A DNA stretch of 64,000 nt from CAWAND01 sp963783335. GTDB lineage: Bacteria; Chloroflexota; Anaerolineae; Anaerolineales; E44-bin32. Location of the stretch: positions 1,736,001-1,800,000 of the forward strand of contig CAWAND010000010.1 of assembly GCA_963783335.1 (NCBI GenBank). The letters are read 5' to 3'. The position numbers and the translations under genes are program-made. Numbering within the stretch: the first letter of the stretch is position 1; every line of letters starts with the position of its first letter. The notes beneath the pieces were generated by a model, which did no database searches, was not told where the DNA came from, and worked only from the letters and a program-made list of their open reading frames with translations. Below are positions 63,159-64,000 of this stretch, in pieces.

Positions 63159-63857
63159 ATGAAGGAACTCATCCGTCTTGAAGCGTTGACCAAAGCCTAC
63201 CGACAGGGCGAAAGGGTGCGGCGCGTCCTGGACGAAGCCGACGGACGGTTTGTGGAGGGGGAAGTTGCGGCCATCCGCGGCCGGAGCGGCAGCGGTAAGA
63301 CGACACTGTTGAATCTGCTGGCTGGGCTGGACGTGCCCGACTCGGGCCGGATCATCATTGATGGCCAGGACCTGGCGGCGATGACGTCCCGCCAGCGGAC
63401 GCTTTTTCGGCGAGAGACGATTGGGATCGTCTTCCAATTCTTCAATCTCATACCCACGCTGACCGTCCGCGAAAACGTCCTGCTCCCCGCCGAGCTGGCT
63501 GGTCGTATGAATTCGGGGGTTGATCGGCACGCCCAAAGCTTGCTGGCGCAGGTCGGGCTTGACGGCCGGCAGGCCGACATGCCGGATCGACTTTCGGGCG
63601 GTGAGCAGCAGCGGGTTGCCATCGCCCGCGCCCTGGTGATGACCCCTCGGCTGGTTCTGGCCGATGAGCCGACGGGGAATCTCGACCAGGTGATCGGGGA
63701 TGAAATAGTCAAGCTCCTTCTAAGCCTGACACGCTCGGAAGGGCGGACGCTGATCCTGGTCACGCATAGCCACCATCTGGCTGAGCGGGCCGATCGCGTG
63801 CTCACGATTGAAAGCGGCAAACTGATTGCGCCCCCGGCGACCCCGGGCGCCAACTAG
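63159..63857 (+). CDS. ABC transporter ATP-binding protein, LolD/MacB type
   Basis: A 232-residue ABC ATPase. Walker A is GRSGSGKTTLL, the Q-loop is IVFQFFNLIPTLTVRENV, the signature LSGGEQQRVAIARAL, Walker B LVLADEPTGNLD, and the switch His TLILVTHSHH. The FNLIPTLTVRENVLLP segment and the following FtsX-like permease mark the MacB/LolD family, which drives mechanotransmission across the membrane rather than classical import. The substrate is unknown. The first residues (MKELIRLEALTKAYRQGE) fit the ATG at 63159. Confidence 0.92.
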   Translation: MKELIRLEALTKAYRQGERVRRVLDEADGRFVEGEVAAIRGRSGSGKTTLLNLLAGLDVPDSGRIIIDGQDLAAMTSRQRTLFRRETIGIVFQFFNLIPTLTVRENVLLPAELAGRMNSGVDRHAQSLLAQVGLDGRQADMPDRLSGGEQQRVAIARALVMTPRLVLADEPTGNLDQVIGDEIVKLLLSLTRSEGRTLILVTHSHHLAERADRVLTIESGKLIAPPATPGAN

Positions 63858-63887
63858 CATTGTCTCTGGTCCAAGCCTGACTCAGCC

Positions 63888-64000
63888 ATGCTTCACACCT
63901 CTCTGATCAAAACCAGCCTGCGGGACCTGCGCCGTCGGGGTTGGCAGCTCGCCCTGATGATCCTGGGTGTGGCGTTGGGCGTAGCGGTGGTTGTGGCCAT
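63888..64000 (+). CDS. ABC transporter permease, MacB/FtsX type, N-terminal part
   Basis: Only the first 37 codons are inside the window. They read MLHTSLIKTSLRDLRRRGWQ and then the start of a membrane segment (LALMILGVALGVAVVVA), the usual N-terminus of a MacB/FtsX-like permease with its basic amphipathic stretch before the first helix. It lies 30 bases after the ATPase gene and would be its partner. The frame is open at the window edge. Confidence 0.82.
   Translation, partial: MLHTSLIKTSLRDLRRRGWQLALMILGVALGVAVVVA

Overview
The window is about 64 kb of GC-rich bacterial chromosome with no tRNA or rRNA genes, CRISPR array, phage or insertion sequence that I can recognise. It most resembles a member of the Chloroflexota, probably Anaerolineae-like. 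The grounds are an EF-Tu with the segment ADFTPFDRIDNAPEE, lipoproteins with Pro/Thr-rich linkers (one with an NBR1-type Ig domain), a DUF5667 protein beside an ECF sigma factor, zinc-type S14 and S4, and many GTG/TTG starts. The phylum is inferred from memory of these families; no search was run.

Layout. 0-5.2 kb: a small membrane protein with a HOGA1-like 4-hydroxy-2-oxoglutarate aldolase, a convergent FAD oxidoreductase, then a folate cluster (folK, folB and a pteridine-reductase-like folM on the minus strand, folE divergent). 5.4-7.8 kb: cytochrome bd oxidase cydAB behind a Rex-like operator. 8-14 kb: ECF sigma factor coupled to a DUF5667 membrane protein, an alpha/beta hydrolase, transketolase-rpiB and a PD-(D/E)XK-like protein. 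14.4-21.2 kb: proS, then a minus-strand branched-chain amino-acid ABC transporter (livKHMGF). 21.6-27 kb: recA with a candidate SOS box, two small envelope proteins, and a minus-strand adenosine kinase-GNAT-ahcY operon that would clear S-adenosylhomocysteine and adenosine. 27.2-32.2 kb: TPR lytic transglycosylase lipoprotein, CPA2 antiporter with TrkA domains, and a Pat-like GNAT whose promoter holds a perfect 18-bp Rex palindrome.

32.5-58.4 kb is the transcription/translation core: rpoB alone (no rpoC or rplJL beside it) behind its own promoter and attenuator; then rpsL-rpsG-fusA-tuf-rpsJ, the S10/spc/alpha cluster through secY, adk, map, rpoA and rplQ, then truA, rplM and rpsI, closed by a strong terminator. 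infA is missing from its usual place between map and rpmJ. 58.4-64 kb: a YabN-like methylase-MazG fusion, a metallophosphatase lipoprotein, ATP-dependent PEP carboxykinase and the start of a MacB/LolD-like ABC exporter.

The most unusual points are: (a) four essential genes (recA, rpoB, rpsS, rplP) each carry a single-base insertion, recA and rpoB in the same 9-mer TCGAACTCG; (b) the conserved cores of recA and tuf use G-ending codons unlike their own ends and all neighbours; (c) Rex-type control of cydAB and, very clearly, of a Pat-like acetyltransferase; (d) an orphan rpoB with an extra block of roughly 140 residues; (e) structured leaders before rpsL, rpoB and the adenosine kinase operon, and heptanucleotide repeats inside the S10 operon. 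I did not find a clear new defence or mobile system.
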